The notes beneath the pieces were generated by a model, which was not told the DNA's origin, ran no database searches, and worked only from the letters and a program-made list of their open reading frames with translations. Position numbers and translations under genes: made by a program. Source: UMGS1889 sp900556055 (lineage in GTDB: Bacteria > Bacillota > Clostridia > Oscillospirales > Ruminococcaceae). From it: DNA of 39,905 bases. Numbering within the stretch: position 1 is the stretch's first letter; each line of letters starts with the position of its first letter. The stretch lies in the NCBI GenBank assembly GCA_902463265.1, contig CABQEV010000019.1, positions 1-39,905 on the forward strand, read 5' to 3'. Of the stretch, positions 7,664 through 16,025 are shown piece by piece.

Positions 7664-8842
7664 ATGGCAGTTAAAAATGATTTTCGGCACACCGTCAGGG
7701 CGTGCTATGCGGGATATATCACCCAGGCGGCGGTCAACAACTTTGCGCCGCTCCTGTTTCTGACATTTCAGCGTGAATACGGCATTCCGCTGACGCAGAT
7801 AGGCATGCTTATCACGATAAACTTCTTCACGCAGCTCATGACCGACCTGCTCTCGGCAAAATTCGCCGACAGGATAGGTTACAGAAAGTGCGCAGTCGGG
7901 GCGCACATATTTGCAGCCGTCGGACTTCTCGGACTTGGGATATTCCCCGAGATATTCCCGACACCGTTCATGGGACTTATTGCGGCGGTCATACTTTATG
8001 CAGTGGGCGGCGGACTTATCGAGGTGCTTGTCAGCCCGATAGTCGAGGCTTGCCCCGGCGATGCAAAATCGGGCGCAATGAGCCTTCTCCACTCCTTCTA
8101 CTGCTGGGGACAGGTGCTGACTGTGCTTGTTTCTACGCTGTTTTTCCGCATTTTCGGCATTGACGACCGCATCCTGCTCGCTCTTATCTGGGCGGTCATA
8201 CCTGCGCTGAACGCTGTTTATTTCTGCTTTGTGCCGATAAATCCGATAACCGAGGAGGGGGCGGGACTTTCCGCAGGGCAGCTTTTCCGTGACAGGCGTT
8301 TTCTTCTGCTTATGCTGCTGATGGTATGTGCGGGAGCGTCCGAGCTTGCCGTAAGCCAGTGGGCATCGGCTTTTGCGGAATCCGCTCTGCACGTTTCCAA
8401 AACAGTCGGCGATATTGCAGGCCCGTGCGCATTTGCCGTGCTTATGGGAACGGCAAGGGCTGTTTACGGCAAGAACAGCGAAAAGATACCTCTGCGGAAG
8501 ATGATGGCGGGAAGTGCGGCACTCTGCATCGTGACCTATCTTATGATATCGCTTTCGCCGTCGCCTGCCGTGTCGCTTGCGGGCTGTGCGCTCTGCGGAA
8601 TGTCGGTCGGCATACTCTGGCCGGGAACATTCAGCCTTGCATCAAAGACTATCCCCGAGGGCGGAACTGCTATGTTTGCATATCTTGCGCTTGCGGGAGA
8701 TCTCGGCTGTCTTGCGGGACCCGAGGTAGTAAGCCTGCTGTCGGGAAACGGACTGAAAACGGGTATTCTTGCGGCTGTGATATTCCCTGTTATCATGCTT
8801 ACAGGCGTGCTTGCCGCTGTAAAAAAGGCTGCTGACGCATGA
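7664..8842 (+). CDS. Major facilitator superfamily transporter
   Basis: 392 residues with about twelve hydrophobic segments, the normal MFS size. An N-terminal half (INFFTQLMTDLLSAKFADRIGYRK) carries the loop 2-3 motif D-R-x-G-Y-R-K typical of MFS porters. A central loop follows at about 190-205, and the second half ends with a short basic tail (AAVKKAADA). Overall order and the early PLLFLTFQREYGIPLTQIGML segment resemble the FucP/sugar-efflux-like MFS branch, but the substrate cannot be read from sequence. GAAAGGA lies 9 bases upstream of the ATG. The gene stands alone between its own consensus promoter and a downstream terminator. Long antisense frames across it are codon-bias shadows. Confidence 0.9.
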   Translation: MAVKNDFRHTVRACYAGYITQAAVNNFAPLLFLTFQREYGIPLTQIGMLITINFFTQLMTDLLSAKFADRIGYRKCAVGAHIFAAVGLLGLGIFPEIFPTPFMGLIAAVILYAVGGGLIEVLVSPIVEACPGDAKSGAMSLLHSFYCWGQVLTVLVSTLFFRIFGIDDRILLALIWAVIPALNAVYFCFVPINPITEEGAGLSAGQLFRDRRFLLLMLLMVCAGASELAVSQWASAFAESALHVSKTVGDIAGPCAFAVLMGTARAVYGKNSEKIPLRKMMAGSAALCIVTYLMISLSPSPAVSLAGCALCGMSVGILWPGTFSLASKTIPEGGTAMFAYLALAGDLGCLAGPEVVSLLSGNGLKTGILAAVIFPVIMLTGVLAAVKKAADA

Positions 8843-8917
8843 TATCGGCGTGACGGCACACTATGCAGCATGGTATAACTATGCTGCGGGAGAGCTTTGT
8901 GACGGTACGGGCAAAAG
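8841..8917 (+). repeat. Degenerate intergenic repeat, member 1
   Basis: Directly after the transporter stop codon: ATATCGGCGTG, then CACACT, a GCAGCAT/ATGCTGC hairpin, GAGAGCTTT and ACGGGCAAAAG. The same order of blocks follows the lipid-kinase gene at 28558-28632. A looser relative is at 13869-13909. See findings. Confidence 0.4.
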
Positions 8918-8971
8918 TTTCTGAAAAGCTGTTTTTTCCGCACAAAACAAAAGTGAAATTATCCGAAAAAA

Positions 8972-9006
8972 ATAAGCCTGATATCCGAAAATGATATCAG
9001 GCTTAT
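8972..9006. terminator. Bidirectional terminator between transporter and lipoprotein genes
   Basis: ATAAGCCTGATATC and GATATCAGGCTTAT are a perfect 14-base inverted repeat, with A-rich sequence before and T-rich sequence after. Confidence 0.85.
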
Positions 9007-9013
9007 GATCTTT

Positions 9014-10075
9014 TTATTCAGCAGCGGTCTCGGTTTCAACGGGATCGCCGTTTTCGTCTGTGACTTCCGTTTCTGCGGGAGGCGCAGGCTCTGTTATCTC
9101 GAAGTTCTTCTCGACCTCTTCCTTGAGGTTCTGATAGTTCAGCTCAGATGCCGCAAAGATCCTTGTGGTCTTCATTCCCTTGCCGATCACGGAATATTCC
9201 GCAAGCTTTTTGTCGGCATTTCCGAGGTTATTGTCGGAGGTGCTGTACCAATAGGAATTGACCTTTCCGCTCTCTGTCGGCTCGATGATGACCTTTACTT
9301 CGCTGATATTTCCCGAGCGGTTCTTGTTGCTGACGTAGAAATATCCTCTGTTGCCCGTGTACCATGTAACGTCGATCTCGTCGCTCTTGGACATTTCGGG
9401 GGATATGAGCTGAGCGAGGAGGTCGAAGCCGCCGTTTGAGATATCGACAACGTTCAGTATCGAGCATATCGCATCGGACGTTTCAACGAAAAGCTCGGGG
9501 ATACCGTCGCCCGTCATATCGTAAAATCCGAAACGGATAGTACCCTTGTCGATATTTTTCATAAACCACGAGCCGTAATATGTATCGGTATCGTAAAGTG
9601 CAAGAAGTATTCTGCCCGTGATGATGGCGGGCGTAGGCTTGTCAAGTCCCTCGCTGTCGAGATAGCTTCCTGCGAGGTAGTTCGATGACTGCCTGATGGT
9701 TATGATAGCGCCGTCAACCTCGGGGTTTCCGTCGTTCTCCCTGGAGATAACATCGAGTGCGCCGTTTATGTCGGAAAGAGCGGACTCGACCGCCTCGACT
9801 ATCGTATCTGCGGGAGCTGATTCAGCGGGCGCAGAGGTCTCCGCTGCTTCTCCGCTGCTGTCGGACGCATCGCCGTTCTTATTATCGTCCTTATTTTTGC
9901 CTGTATCGTCAGCGGTGCTTTCCGAGCTGTCCGCCGAAGGATCACCGTCCGCCGACTGTGATCCGGAAGCTCCGTCACTGCCCTCAGCTGTATCAGCGCC
10001 GTCTGACTGACCGCAGGACGCAAATGTCAGCATCATCGAGAGCATACATAAAATGCATAACAAACGTTTTTTCAT
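9014..10075 (-). CDS. Predicted secreted lipoprotein of unknown function
   Basis: 353 residues. The N-terminus MKKRLLCILCMLSMMLTFAS-C is a lipoprotein signal peptide with Cys21 as the probable lipidation site. Residues 22-90 form a low-complexity Ser/Asp/Ala/Glu linker. The folded part (about 90-320) is not recognised, but holds DMTGDGIPELFVE, which looks like the calcium-binding loop of an FG-GAP-type or dockerin-like repeat. The tail is acidic and Pro/Glu/Thr rich. The start has AGGGG upstream. The gene has a consensus promoter about 100 bases before the start, so it is transcribed separately from the ydj-like operon. It is probably an outer-surface protein; I assign no activity. Confidence 0.75.
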   Translation of the reverse strand: MKKRLLCILCMLSMMLTFASCGQSDGADTAEGSDGASGSQSADGDPSADSSESTADDTGKNKDDNKNGDASDSSGEAAETSAPAESAPADTIVEAVESALSDINGALDVISRENDGNPEVDGAIITIRQSSNYLAGSYLDSEGLDKPTPAIITGRILLALYDTDTYYGSWFMKNIDKGTIRFGFYDMTGDGIPELFVETSDAICSILNVVDISNGGFDLLAQLISPEMSKSDEIDVTWYTGNRGYFYVSNKNRSGNISEVKVIIEPTESGKVNSYWYSTSDNNLGNADKKLAEYSVIGKGMKTTRIFAASELNYQNLKEEVEKNFEITEPAPPAETEVTDENGDPVETETAAE

Positions 10076-10184
10076 ATCATTACCCCTGACATAAATTTAA
10101 TGCGGGTTCATTTGCAGATCAGAAATATCTATCATTCCGTGCCGACAGCTTTGCCGACACTTTCAAAAGTCCATACTTTTTCTT

Positions 10185-10213
10185 ATTATACAACATTACT
10201 GATAATTTGTCAA
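10185..10213 (-). promoter_or_regulatory. Promoter of the lipoprotein gene
   Basis: TTGACA, a 17-base spacer, TATAAT on the minus strand. It leaves a leader of about 100 bases containing two direct copies of TGTCGGCA. No riboswitch was recognised. Confidence 0.8.
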
Positions 10214-10224
10214 ACAAAAAATAA

Positions 10225-10253
10225 GCAGACTGCGAAAAAAGTCCGCAGTCTGC
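10225..10253 (-). terminator. Terminator of the SPFH/zinc-ribbon/TPM operon
   Basis: GCAGACTGCG and CGCAGTCTGC arms; on the minus strand they are followed by TTATTTTTTG. Confidence 0.85.
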
Positions 10254-10265
10254 ACAAACATAAGC

Positions 10266-11132
10266 TTATCTTCTTGATGATGAGCGTCCGCCGCCGCCCG
10301 CACGTCCGCCGCTTGATGTATGGTGAGTGGACGAGGTATGGCTTCTGCTGCTTCCTCCGCCCGAAGAGCCGCTGTCGATCTTTGTTCTTGTATGTGTTTC
10401 ACGCAGGAACACATCCTTCTGTCTGTACATATTGAGGTTGCCCCTGTCGAGATATGCATTTGCAGTCTGTTTTGCGTGGAATTTGTAGGATCCTGCGATG
10501 CAGCCGACAGTTATTCCCGATACGGCCGCAGCGAAAACAAGCGCACTAAGTATCATTGCCGCAGACATATTAAATCCGCCACTTTGTTCCTCGCTGTCGT
10601 AGTCATAGTTATCGTCATATGAGCCTTCAACGACCGCAGCATCGTCATACACGCCCTCATTGATGAAGCCGTTCAGAGTATCGAGTCCCGTCAGGACAGC
10701 GTTTGCGTCCTGATAATCGTCGTAATACGGAAAAACGTCGTCGAGAAACTTATTCACTCTGCCGTCGGTTATGAGCGTTATCGCAGAGCCGTATGTTCCC
10801 AGATAGACATCGGCTTCATTTTCATCGGGATTTGACGGATTAAGCACTATGCATACGCCGCTTGCGTTCACACCGTTTTCCGACTCATAATTATCATCGG
10901 CATAGGACATGACCGACTGTCCCGGATCGCCAGAAACGGTCATTATAAGGATATTCCATGAGCCGTTTTCGGAAACGTCCTCGGCTTTGGAAACTATCTC
11001 GCTGTATTCATCGTCCGAGAAAAGTTCAGCATTATCATAAACCGAAACATTATATGCAGCCGCCGAAACGGTCAGAAGAAATGCCGCTGAAGCTGCCGCA
11101 AATGCCGCAGAAAGGAGCTTTGTCACCTTCAT
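10266..11132 (-). CDS. TPM-domain membrane protein (YdjH/YgcG-like)
   Basis: 288 residues. A signal peptide (residues about 1-27, ending VSAAA-YN) is followed by an extracytoplasmic TPM domain (PF04536; about 30-165, with YDNAELFSDDEYSEI and SGVCIVLNPSNPD). A Tyr/Asp-rich linker, one transmembrane segment (about 190-212) and a cytoplasmic tail ending in Gly/Ser/Arg-rich GGRAGGGGRSSSRR follow. The ATG at 11132 shares one base with the stop codon of the upstream gene and has AGGAGG 9 bases before it, so the two are translationally coupled. In Bacillus the equivalent neighbour set is ydjG-ydjH-ydjI, an envelope-stress group. The Gly/Ser tail is typical of this family. Confidence 0.85.
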   Translation of the reverse strand: MKVTKLLSAAFAAASAAFLLTVSAAAYNVSVYDNAELFSDDEYSEIVSKAEDVSENGSWNILIMTVSGDPGQSVMSYADDNYESENGVNASGVCIVLNPSNPDENEADVYLGTYGSAITLITDGRVNKFLDDVFPYYDDYQDANAVLTGLDTLNGFINEGVYDDAAVVEGSYDDNYDYDSEEQSGGFNMSAAMILSALVFAAAVSGITVGCIAGSYKFHAKQTANAYLDRGNLNMYRQKDVFLRETHTRTKIDSGSSGGGSSRSHTSSTHHTSSGGRAGGGGRSSSRR

Positions 11133-12196
11133 CACAGCGCACCTCCTATCAGGATAAACAGCACCGAAAGGACGGCGAACAGACCTATTCCGAAGCCTGC
11201 GAGCTTGCCTGCCGAAAGGGGCAGCTTGCCCGCCATCTTGCCTGTCTGACCGTTCATAACGAACTGATAATCCTTATCCTTATAGCGGAAATTCATAAAC
11301 CACACCGGCATCAGCATATAACGCCAGTCAGTCTTGATGATATTGACATTCTTGCGCAGATCCATTATGCCGGTATATCCCTTTATCGATTCCTTCAGCA
11401 CGCCGATCGCACCGGATTCGACTCTTGCCTTTATCCTCGGCAGGACCGCTATCTTGTCAACGTCATATTTATCCGCATAAAATCCCGAGAGATATGACAT
11501 TGAGAAGTCCTTGAGATCCTTATAGTCAAACGGCTCGATAGCTTCCATGAGATCGTCCTCGATCTTAGATGAACCATCGTTCGGAATGCCGTTGTAATTC
11601 ATATATGCGGCACGGCTGACAGCGAAAATTTTTGTGTCCGTAACACGATAATCGCCCTGCGTGCTGGTATGAACGATATGTCCCTCGCCCTCGTAGGTCG
11701 CATTTATGCGGCAGTCAGCGAGCCAGAAGGGTACATAAAGCCCTGTGATCTTTTCAAGCTGAGCATCTGACGTGAAGCCTGTCGGGGTAAATTTCTTTTT
11801 GCGCGCCCAGTCCAGAAACGCTTTTTTCGCCTGATCGTTCGTGTACCTGAAAGGTATGACCTTATCGGGACGGAATTCTGCGGAAAGTCTGCCTGTCAGC
11901 ATAACGGGGCTGTGGCAGTAGCAGCAGAAGGTAGCCGCCGTGTTTGCATCGGAGACTATCTCAGCACCGCAGTTCTTGCATTCGTAGAGGTTGTTTCCGT
12001 CTGCGAACTCCTCGTCACGCTGTGCGCTTTCGGGATCGGCTGTATCGAGAGGATGATTTTCGTTCTGGGCGAAAACCTCCTTTATCTCGTCCTCAGTGAA
12101 TTTGGACATACACCATTCGCAGTCGAAAAGCTGATTTTCGGGATTGAATTTCATCTCTCCGCCGCAGTTCGGGCATTGATACTGTACAATTTCCAT
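11132..12196 (-). CDS. Zinc-ribbon membrane protein (YdjG-like)
   Basis: 354 residues. Two zinc ribbons lie at the N-terminus: CPNCGG...CEWC (residues about 8-29) and CKNCGA...CCYC (about 73-95). A middle domain follows with VIPFRYTNDQAKKAFLDWAR and LYVPFWLADC motifs. One C-terminal transmembrane helix (about 330-352) ends the protein. Such proteins are often annotated as TFIIB-type zinc-ribbon or PriA-like, but no helicase motif is present. The start has AGGAG upstream. A terminator-like hairpin separates it from the SPFH gene, so it may be expressed at a lower level than that gene. By analogy with Bacillus YdjG it is a membrane partner of the TPM protein; the function here is inferred. Confidence 0.82.
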   Translation of the reverse strand: MEIVQYQCPNCGGEMKFNPENQLFDCEWCMSKFTEDEIKEVFAQNENHPLDTADPESAQRDEEFADGNNLYECKNCGAEIVSDANTAATFCCYCHSPVMLTGRLSAEFRPDKVIPFRYTNDQAKKAFLDWARKKKFTPTGFTSDAQLEKITGLYVPFWLADCRINATYEGEGHIVHTSTQGDYRVTDTKIFAVSRAAYMNYNGIPNDGSSKIEDDLMEAIEPFDYKDLKDFSMSYLSGFYADKYDVDKIAVLPRIKARVESGAIGVLKESIKGYTGIMDLRKNVNIIKTDWRYMLMPVWFMNFRYKDKDYQFVMNGQTGKMAGKLPLSAGKLAGFGIGLFAVLSVLFILIGGAL

Positions 12197-12222
12197 AATT
12201 TACTCCTGTTAAAGATTTAAGA

Positions 12223-12256
12223 AAAATGCCGTTCACGTCTGAGCAAACGGCATTTT
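12223..12256 (-). terminator. Hairpin between the SPFH and zinc-ribbon genes (partial terminator)
   Basis: AAAATGCCGTT and AACGGCATTTT arms; minus-strand T-run TTTTTCTTA follows. It lies inside an otherwise co-directional operon with no other visible promoter, so it probably attenuates expression of the two downstream genes. Confidence 0.75.
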
Positions 12257-12282
12257 GTCAGATCTGTTGATATTACAGCGTA

Positions 12283-13557
12283 TTACGGTCTTGAAGCACC
12301 GCAGTTGGAGCAGAATTTGCCTGTGTTTTCCTGACCGCATGAGCATTTCCATGCAGCGTTGGGATTTTTTGCTCCGCAGTTATTGCAGAAATTGCCCGTA
12401 TTGACCTGACCGCATGAGCATTGCCATGAGCCGGCGGGAGCGGGCTTTTTAGCACCGCAGTTGTTGCAGAAGTTGCCTGTATTGCCCTTCTGACCGCATG
12501 AGCATTCCCAGCCTGCCGCCGCCTGCTGAGCTGCCTGCTGCTGCATTGCCGCCTGCTGAGCCTGCATCTGAGCGGCATTTGTCTGAGAAGCGGCATTCAT
12601 AAAGCCGCCTGCGCCCTGCATACCCATGCCCATAGCCATGAATGCCTGACCTGCGCCGCCTGTGTTTGAGCCTGCGGACTGAAGTCCCTGAGCAACGGAG
12701 GACTGAACAAAGCCCTCTCTGATGGTGGGATCGCTCATCATAGCGCCCTTGTTTCTCATGTTGATAAGCTCCTTGGACTCATCATCATAAGAGATGCTGA
12801 CGATGCCGACAGAGCATACCTCCATGCCTCTCAGCTCGTTCCAGTCAGCATCAAGTGTCTGAGCCATATACTTTGAAAGCTCACGGCTCTTTGAGGTTAC
12901 AGTGGAAATTCTGACACCGTCAACGGAAAGCTGATTTATAGCGGACTGGAGAGCGTCCATGAACTCGGAATAATACTGCTCATTGATATCCTTGATATCG
13001 ACTCTTGATGCCGAACGGGGGCAAGCCTCGGAAAAGAATTTCAGCGGGTCGGTTATCTTGATGGAATATGTGCCTCTTGCGCGGAGGAAAAGCTCAGCGT
13101 TATAGAAATTGTCGAAATAGTTGATAGGGTTCTGAGTGCCGAACTTGATGCCCTTGATCTCCTGGAGATTGATATAGAACACCTGCTGCTTCTGGGAAGG
13201 CGTGCCGCCGAATTTGATCCTGCCGAAGGTATCGGCGATAGCGTCCTTCAGCTCGCCGTTGAACATTGAAGGCGATGAGCTGTTGTTTACGGTATAATAA
13301 CCCTCCTCAGCGGAATAGTCGATGACCTTGCCGCCGTCTGTGAGGATCATCATCATGTTAGGTCCGACATGGATAACAGAGCCGTTGGAAACGATATTGC
13401 TGTTGCCCTTGGTGTTTGTGTTTCTTCTGTCTCTGCGCACGGGAACGCCGCTCACGAGAACAGTAGTATCGGTCATCTGGTCGGGTTCAAGCACCTCGAG
13501 CCACTGATCCGCCAGACCGCCGCCGATAGCCGAAGCTGCTGCTTTGATTATGCCCAT
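12283..13557 (-). CDS. SPFH-domain protein with three C-terminal zinc ribbons (YdjI-like)
   Basis: 424 residues. The SPFH/virion-core-like domain covers about 20-290, with ELFLRARGTYSIKITDPLKF and MEVCSVGIVSISYDDESKE. A Met/Ala/Gln/Gly-rich linker (about 300-350) contains MQAQQAAMQQQAAQQAAAG. Three tandem zinc ribbons of the form C-x-C-G-Q...F-C-x-N-C-G-A end the protein. It is a cytosolic or membrane-associated scaffold of the flotillin superfamily. In Bacillus, YdjI works with YdjG, YdjH and PspA in membrane-stress protection; no pspA is seen nearby. AGGAGG lies close to the start, and a strong promoter precedes it. Family assignment is firm; the role is by analogy. Confidence 0.88.
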   Translation of the reverse strand: MGIIKAAASAIGGGLADQWLEVLEPDQMTDTTVLVSGVPVRRDRRNTNTKGNSNIVSNGSVIHVGPNMMMILTDGGKVIDYSAEEGYYTVNNSSSPSMFNGELKDAIADTFGRIKFGGTPSQKQQVFYINLQEIKGIKFGTQNPINYFDNFYNAELFLRARGTYSIKITDPLKFFSEACPRSASRVDIKDINEQYYSEFMDALQSAINQLSVDGVRISTVTSKSRELSKYMAQTLDADWNELRGMEVCSVGIVSISYDDESKELINMRNKGAMMSDPTIREGFVQSSVAQGLQSAGSNTGGAGQAFMAMGMGMQGAGGFMNAASQTNAAQMQAQQAAMQQQAAQQAAAGWECSCGQKGNTGNFCNNCGAKKPAPAGSWQCSCGQVNTGNFCNNCGAKNPNAAWKCSCGQENTGKFCSNCGASRP

Positions 13558-13610
13558 AGTAATATACCTCCTGAAAAGTAATATGATGAAAAAATATATA
13601 CTTTTTTCAC

Positions 13611-13639
13611 ATTATATCATATTTCAAAAGAAAAATCAA
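13611..13639 (-). promoter_or_regulatory. Promoter of the SPFH/zinc-ribbon/TPM operon
   Basis: TTGATT, a 17-base spacer, TATAAT on the minus strand. It looks like a housekeeping sigma-A promoter; no ECF-type AAC motif stands out. Confidence 0.7.
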
Positions 13640-13747
13640 CTCTTTATTTCAAAATTGCTCTTTTTTTCTATACAGAAATTTGCCTTTCTTTTTGGATATT
13701 TTGCTTTTATTCGGATATAAAGCAAGGCGCAAAGCCGTATCCTTTGA

Positions 13748-13936
13748 GATATCCGGAGCAAAGTCCGCCCGCTGCTTATGTATTCCCACGAAAAAAAGCG
13801 GCTCTCACGGCGATATATTTCGCCCTGAAGCATAATATCGCCGTGAAACACACTTTGCCGTGTGACCATGATATCCCACAGCAGGACTTTGCTGCGGGCA
13901 GGGCAAAAGCTGCGGTGTTTATCTGTTTCGGATATC
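13748..13936. repeat. Nested inverted-repeat region in the 469-base gap
   Basis: Three nested inverted pairs share one centre: GATATCCG 13748-13755 with 13929-13936; GCAAAGTCC 13758-13766 with 13884-13892; and TCACGGCGATAT 13805-13816 with 13835-13846. No coding potential is evident. The rest of the gap (13558-14026) holds the SPFH promoter and the next gene's terminator. Confidence 0.6.
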
Positions 13937-13961
13937 ACAGAAAAGTAAAATAAACAAAAAA

Positions 13962-13990
13962 GATCCGCCCCGAAAAACTCGGAGCGGATC
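13962..13990 (-). terminator. Terminator of secreted stalk protein 1
   Basis: GATCCGCTCCGA and TCGGGGCGGATC arms on the minus strand, then TTTTTTGTTT. Confidence 0.85.
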
Positions 13991-14026
13991 GCATTATAAA
14001 CGATATGTAACCGTCTTGGAAAGGTA

Positions 14027-14965
14027 TTAGCCTCTCTTCTTTGTGATTACAGCAGCAGCACCTGCAACAGCCATTACAGCAACGATTGCAGCAGCAGCTG
14101 TGTTGCCTGTCTTAGCAGGAGCGTCTGTTGTTGCAGCAGCAGTTGTTTCAGCAGCTGTTTCAGCGGGAGCAGCCTCTGTTTCAGCAGGAGCAGCAGTTGT
14201 TTCAGCAGCAGTCTCATCAGCAGCTGTGATTACCTCAGGAGCCTCTGTCGCAGCAGCAGTTGTTGTCTCTTCAGCAGCAGCTGTTGTTTCCTCAGCAGCT
14301 GTTGTCTCTTCAACAGCAGGAACGCCCAGTGTGATTGCCTTGCCGGCATCATCAGAGAATACCATGTTATCTACATACATCTCATACTCTGTGCCATTCT
14401 GGTTAGCCCATGTCATGAAGCCAAAGAAGGGGCTTTCGCTCTTAGCTGTGAAGCCCTGAGTAGCCTTCAGAAGGAATGTTCTCTTAACGTGAACCTTAGC
14501 AACGCCGCCGTCAACATAGAGGTTGTTATCGTCGCATGCCCAGTCACCGGAAGACCAGGAGGGGTTCTTCTGTGTGCCGTAGGAACCTGCAGCACCTACT
14601 GCGCCGCCCATCCAGCCGAGCTGCTTGGAAGAATCCTTAGGAACGATCGTAAGATCAAATTCCATAGAAGTAATAGAAGGAACAGAATCCTTAGGCATGA
14701 TCTTGTAAAGGTCAAACCAAACCTTCGGAACCTTTGTTGAATCCTGAACATCGATCTTGAGCTGCTTAGAACCCTCGTAATCAGCAACGGAGAGAACAGA
14801 CTCATCAGAACCTGCATCATCTACATTCATGTAAACGAAAGAGCAGTCGCCATCCTCGAAATCGACAGATGTTGCGCCTTCAGAAATAGCAGATGTGCTG
14901 AAAGAGCACATTGTTGCTGCCAGAGCAGCAGCAGAAATACCTGCGAAAAGCTTGTTGATTTTCAT
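14027..14965 (-). CDS. Secreted protein with Ala/Glu/Thr stalk and PAKTGN tail (1)
   Basis: 312 residues. Signal peptide MKINKLFAGISAAALAATM...STSA (about 1-28). A globular part (about 30-215) is rich in Trp, Asp and strand patterns (MEFDLTIVPKD, WFDLYKIMPK, YEMYVDNMVF), suggesting a beta-sandwich, possibly carbohydrate-binding, though I do not recognise a family. A repetitive stalk of ETTAA and APAETE units covers about 220-280. The tail is APAKTGN, a hydrophobic helix, then KKRG. The tail layout is that of a sortase-type or membrane-retention signal, although the motif is not LPxTG. ATG 14965 follows GGAGGAG; a frame extending 17 codons upstream lacks a ribosome site. It has its own promoter and terminator and is a paralog of the next two genes. 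Confidence 0.8.
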   Translation of the reverse strand: MKINKLFAGISAAALAATMCSFSTSAISEGATSVDFEDGDCSFVYMNVDDAGSDESVLSVADYEGSKQLKIDVQDSTKVPKVWFDLYKIMPKDSVPSITSMEFDLTIVPKDSSKQLGWMGGAVGAAGSYGTQKNPSWSSGDWACDDNNLYVDGGVAKVHVKRTFLLKATQGFTAKSESPFFGFMTWANQNGTEYEMYVDNMVFSDDAGKAITLGVPAVEETTAAEETTAAAEETTTAAATEAPEVITAADETAAETTAAPAETEAAPAETAAETTAAATTDAPAKTGNTAAAAIVAVMAVAGAAAVITKKRG

Positions 14966-15018
14966 TGTAAATCTCCTCCAAAATTTATTCGCGGTATAAT
15001 ACCGTTTATATACCATAG

Positions 15019-15047
15019 ATTATATCATGTTTTACCCTAAAACTCAA
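15019..15047 (-). promoter_or_regulatory. Promoter of secreted stalk protein 1
   Basis: TTGAGT, a 17-base spacer, TATAAT on the minus strand. Confidence 0.7.
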
Positions 15048-15123
15048 CATATATTTTAGATAATCTTTCTGAATTTTTTTCGTCATTTATCACAATACTG
15101 ACAAAAAGCTTTTTCACAAAAAA

Positions 15124-15150
15124 CCGCCGTCCGAACTCATCGGACGGCGG
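15124..15150 (-). terminator. Terminator of secreted stalk protein 2
   Basis: CCGCCGTCCGA and TCGGACGGCGG arms around ACTCA; the minus strand continues TTTTTTGTG. Confidence 0.9.
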
Positions 15151-15183
15151 AAATTATCTGACATATGTATCTTCAGTCAGAGA

Positions 15184-15942
15184 TTAGCCTCTCTTCTTGG
15201 AGATTACAGCAGCAGCACCTGCAACAGCCATAACTGTTACGATTGCAGCAGCAGTTGTGTTGCCTGTCTTAGCAGGAGCTTCTTCTGTTGCAGCAGCTGT
15301 TGTCTCAGCAGCGGAAGCATCAGCAGCAGCTGTTGTCTCCTCAGCAGGAGCAGCCTCTGTCTCAGCAGCCTCTGTCTCAGCAGGAGCAGCCTCAGTTGCA
15401 GCAGCCTCACCGCTCATGATAGCACCGCTCTCTTCTTCGGAAACTCTCTTGATTGTGCCCTCGGGAGAACCGGAGGACAGTGTAGCGGACTTGATGATAA
15501 CATCGTTGACCTGGAAAGCAAGACCTGCGGACTCATCCTCATTGCCGTCAGCATCAACATAGCCCTTGAAGGACTGCCATGTAGCCTCAGGAACAACGAA
15601 CTCAACAGATGTTACATCAGGAGCAACGATGAAAAAACCGTCTTCCTTAGCAACTGCTGTATCGGATGTAAGCTGATCTGTGATCTGATCCCAGGAAACG
15701 CAGATGTTCATAGGCTTCAGAACGTAGTTGCCCTTGCCAACGGGAGGATCGTGTCTCTCAACCTCGAGAACTACCTTAACATCGCCGCCGATAGCTTCGA
15801 ACTCAGCCTTAGGGATAGTAGTACTTGCGGACCAACCGCCTGTGTACTCTGTGTTCATGTCAAATGCGAATGCACTTACTGCCATTGCGGAAACAGCAAC
15901 TGCTGCTGCAGCAATACCGGCGAAAATCTTACTGATCTTCAT
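15184..15942 (-). CDS. Secreted protein with Ala/Glu/Thr stalk and PAKTGN tail (2)
   Basis: 252 residues. Signal peptide MKISKIFAGIAAAAVAVSAM...SAFA, cleavage near residue 26. A mature domain (about 28-185) contains GDVKVVLEVERHDPPVGKG, MNICVSWDQITDQLTSD and SVEFVVPEATWQSFKGYVD, a strand-rich fold I cannot name. An Ala/Glu/Thr stalk with EAAPAETEA repeats runs from about 185. The tail is APAKTGN, then a hydrophobic stretch and KKRG, almost the same as the neighbour's tail. The start at 15942 follows GGAGGAG; the longer frame has no ribosome site. It is individually promoted and terminated, which suggests high or separate expression of each paralog. Confidence 0.8.
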   Translation of the reverse strand: MKISKIFAGIAAAAVAVSAMAVSAFAFDMNTEYTGGWSASTTIPKAEFEAIGGDVKVVLEVERHDPPVGKGNYVLKPMNICVSWDQITDQLTSDTAVAKEDGFFIVAPDVTSVEFVVPEATWQSFKGYVDADGNEDESAGLAFQVNDVIIKSATLSSGSPEGTIKRVSEEESGAIMSGEAAATEAAPAETEAAETEAAPAEETTAAADASAAETTAAATEEAPAKTGNTTAAAIVTVMAVAGAAAVISKKRG

Positions 15943-15996
15943 AAAAAATCTCCTCCATTTTTTCAGCGGATATTTATCCGCCATTTTTATAATTGC

Positions 15997-16025
15997 ATTA
16001 TAACATTATTTTCAGAAAAGAACAA
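15997..16025 (-). promoter_or_regulatory. Promoter of secreted stalk protein 2
   Basis: TTGTTC, a 17-base spacer, TATAAT on the minus strand. The -35 is weak. Confidence 0.5.

Noticed and set aside
7631..8392. 253-codon antisense frame across the MFS transporter
   Set aside because: Mirror of the real gene's codon bias; the composition is Arg/Lys/His rich with no recognisable fold, and the sense protein is clearly a transporter.
13611..13639. ECF or sigma-W promoter for the ydj-like operon
   Set aside because: The site fits sigma-A spacing and sequence better; no AAC/CGT pair at the right spacing was found.
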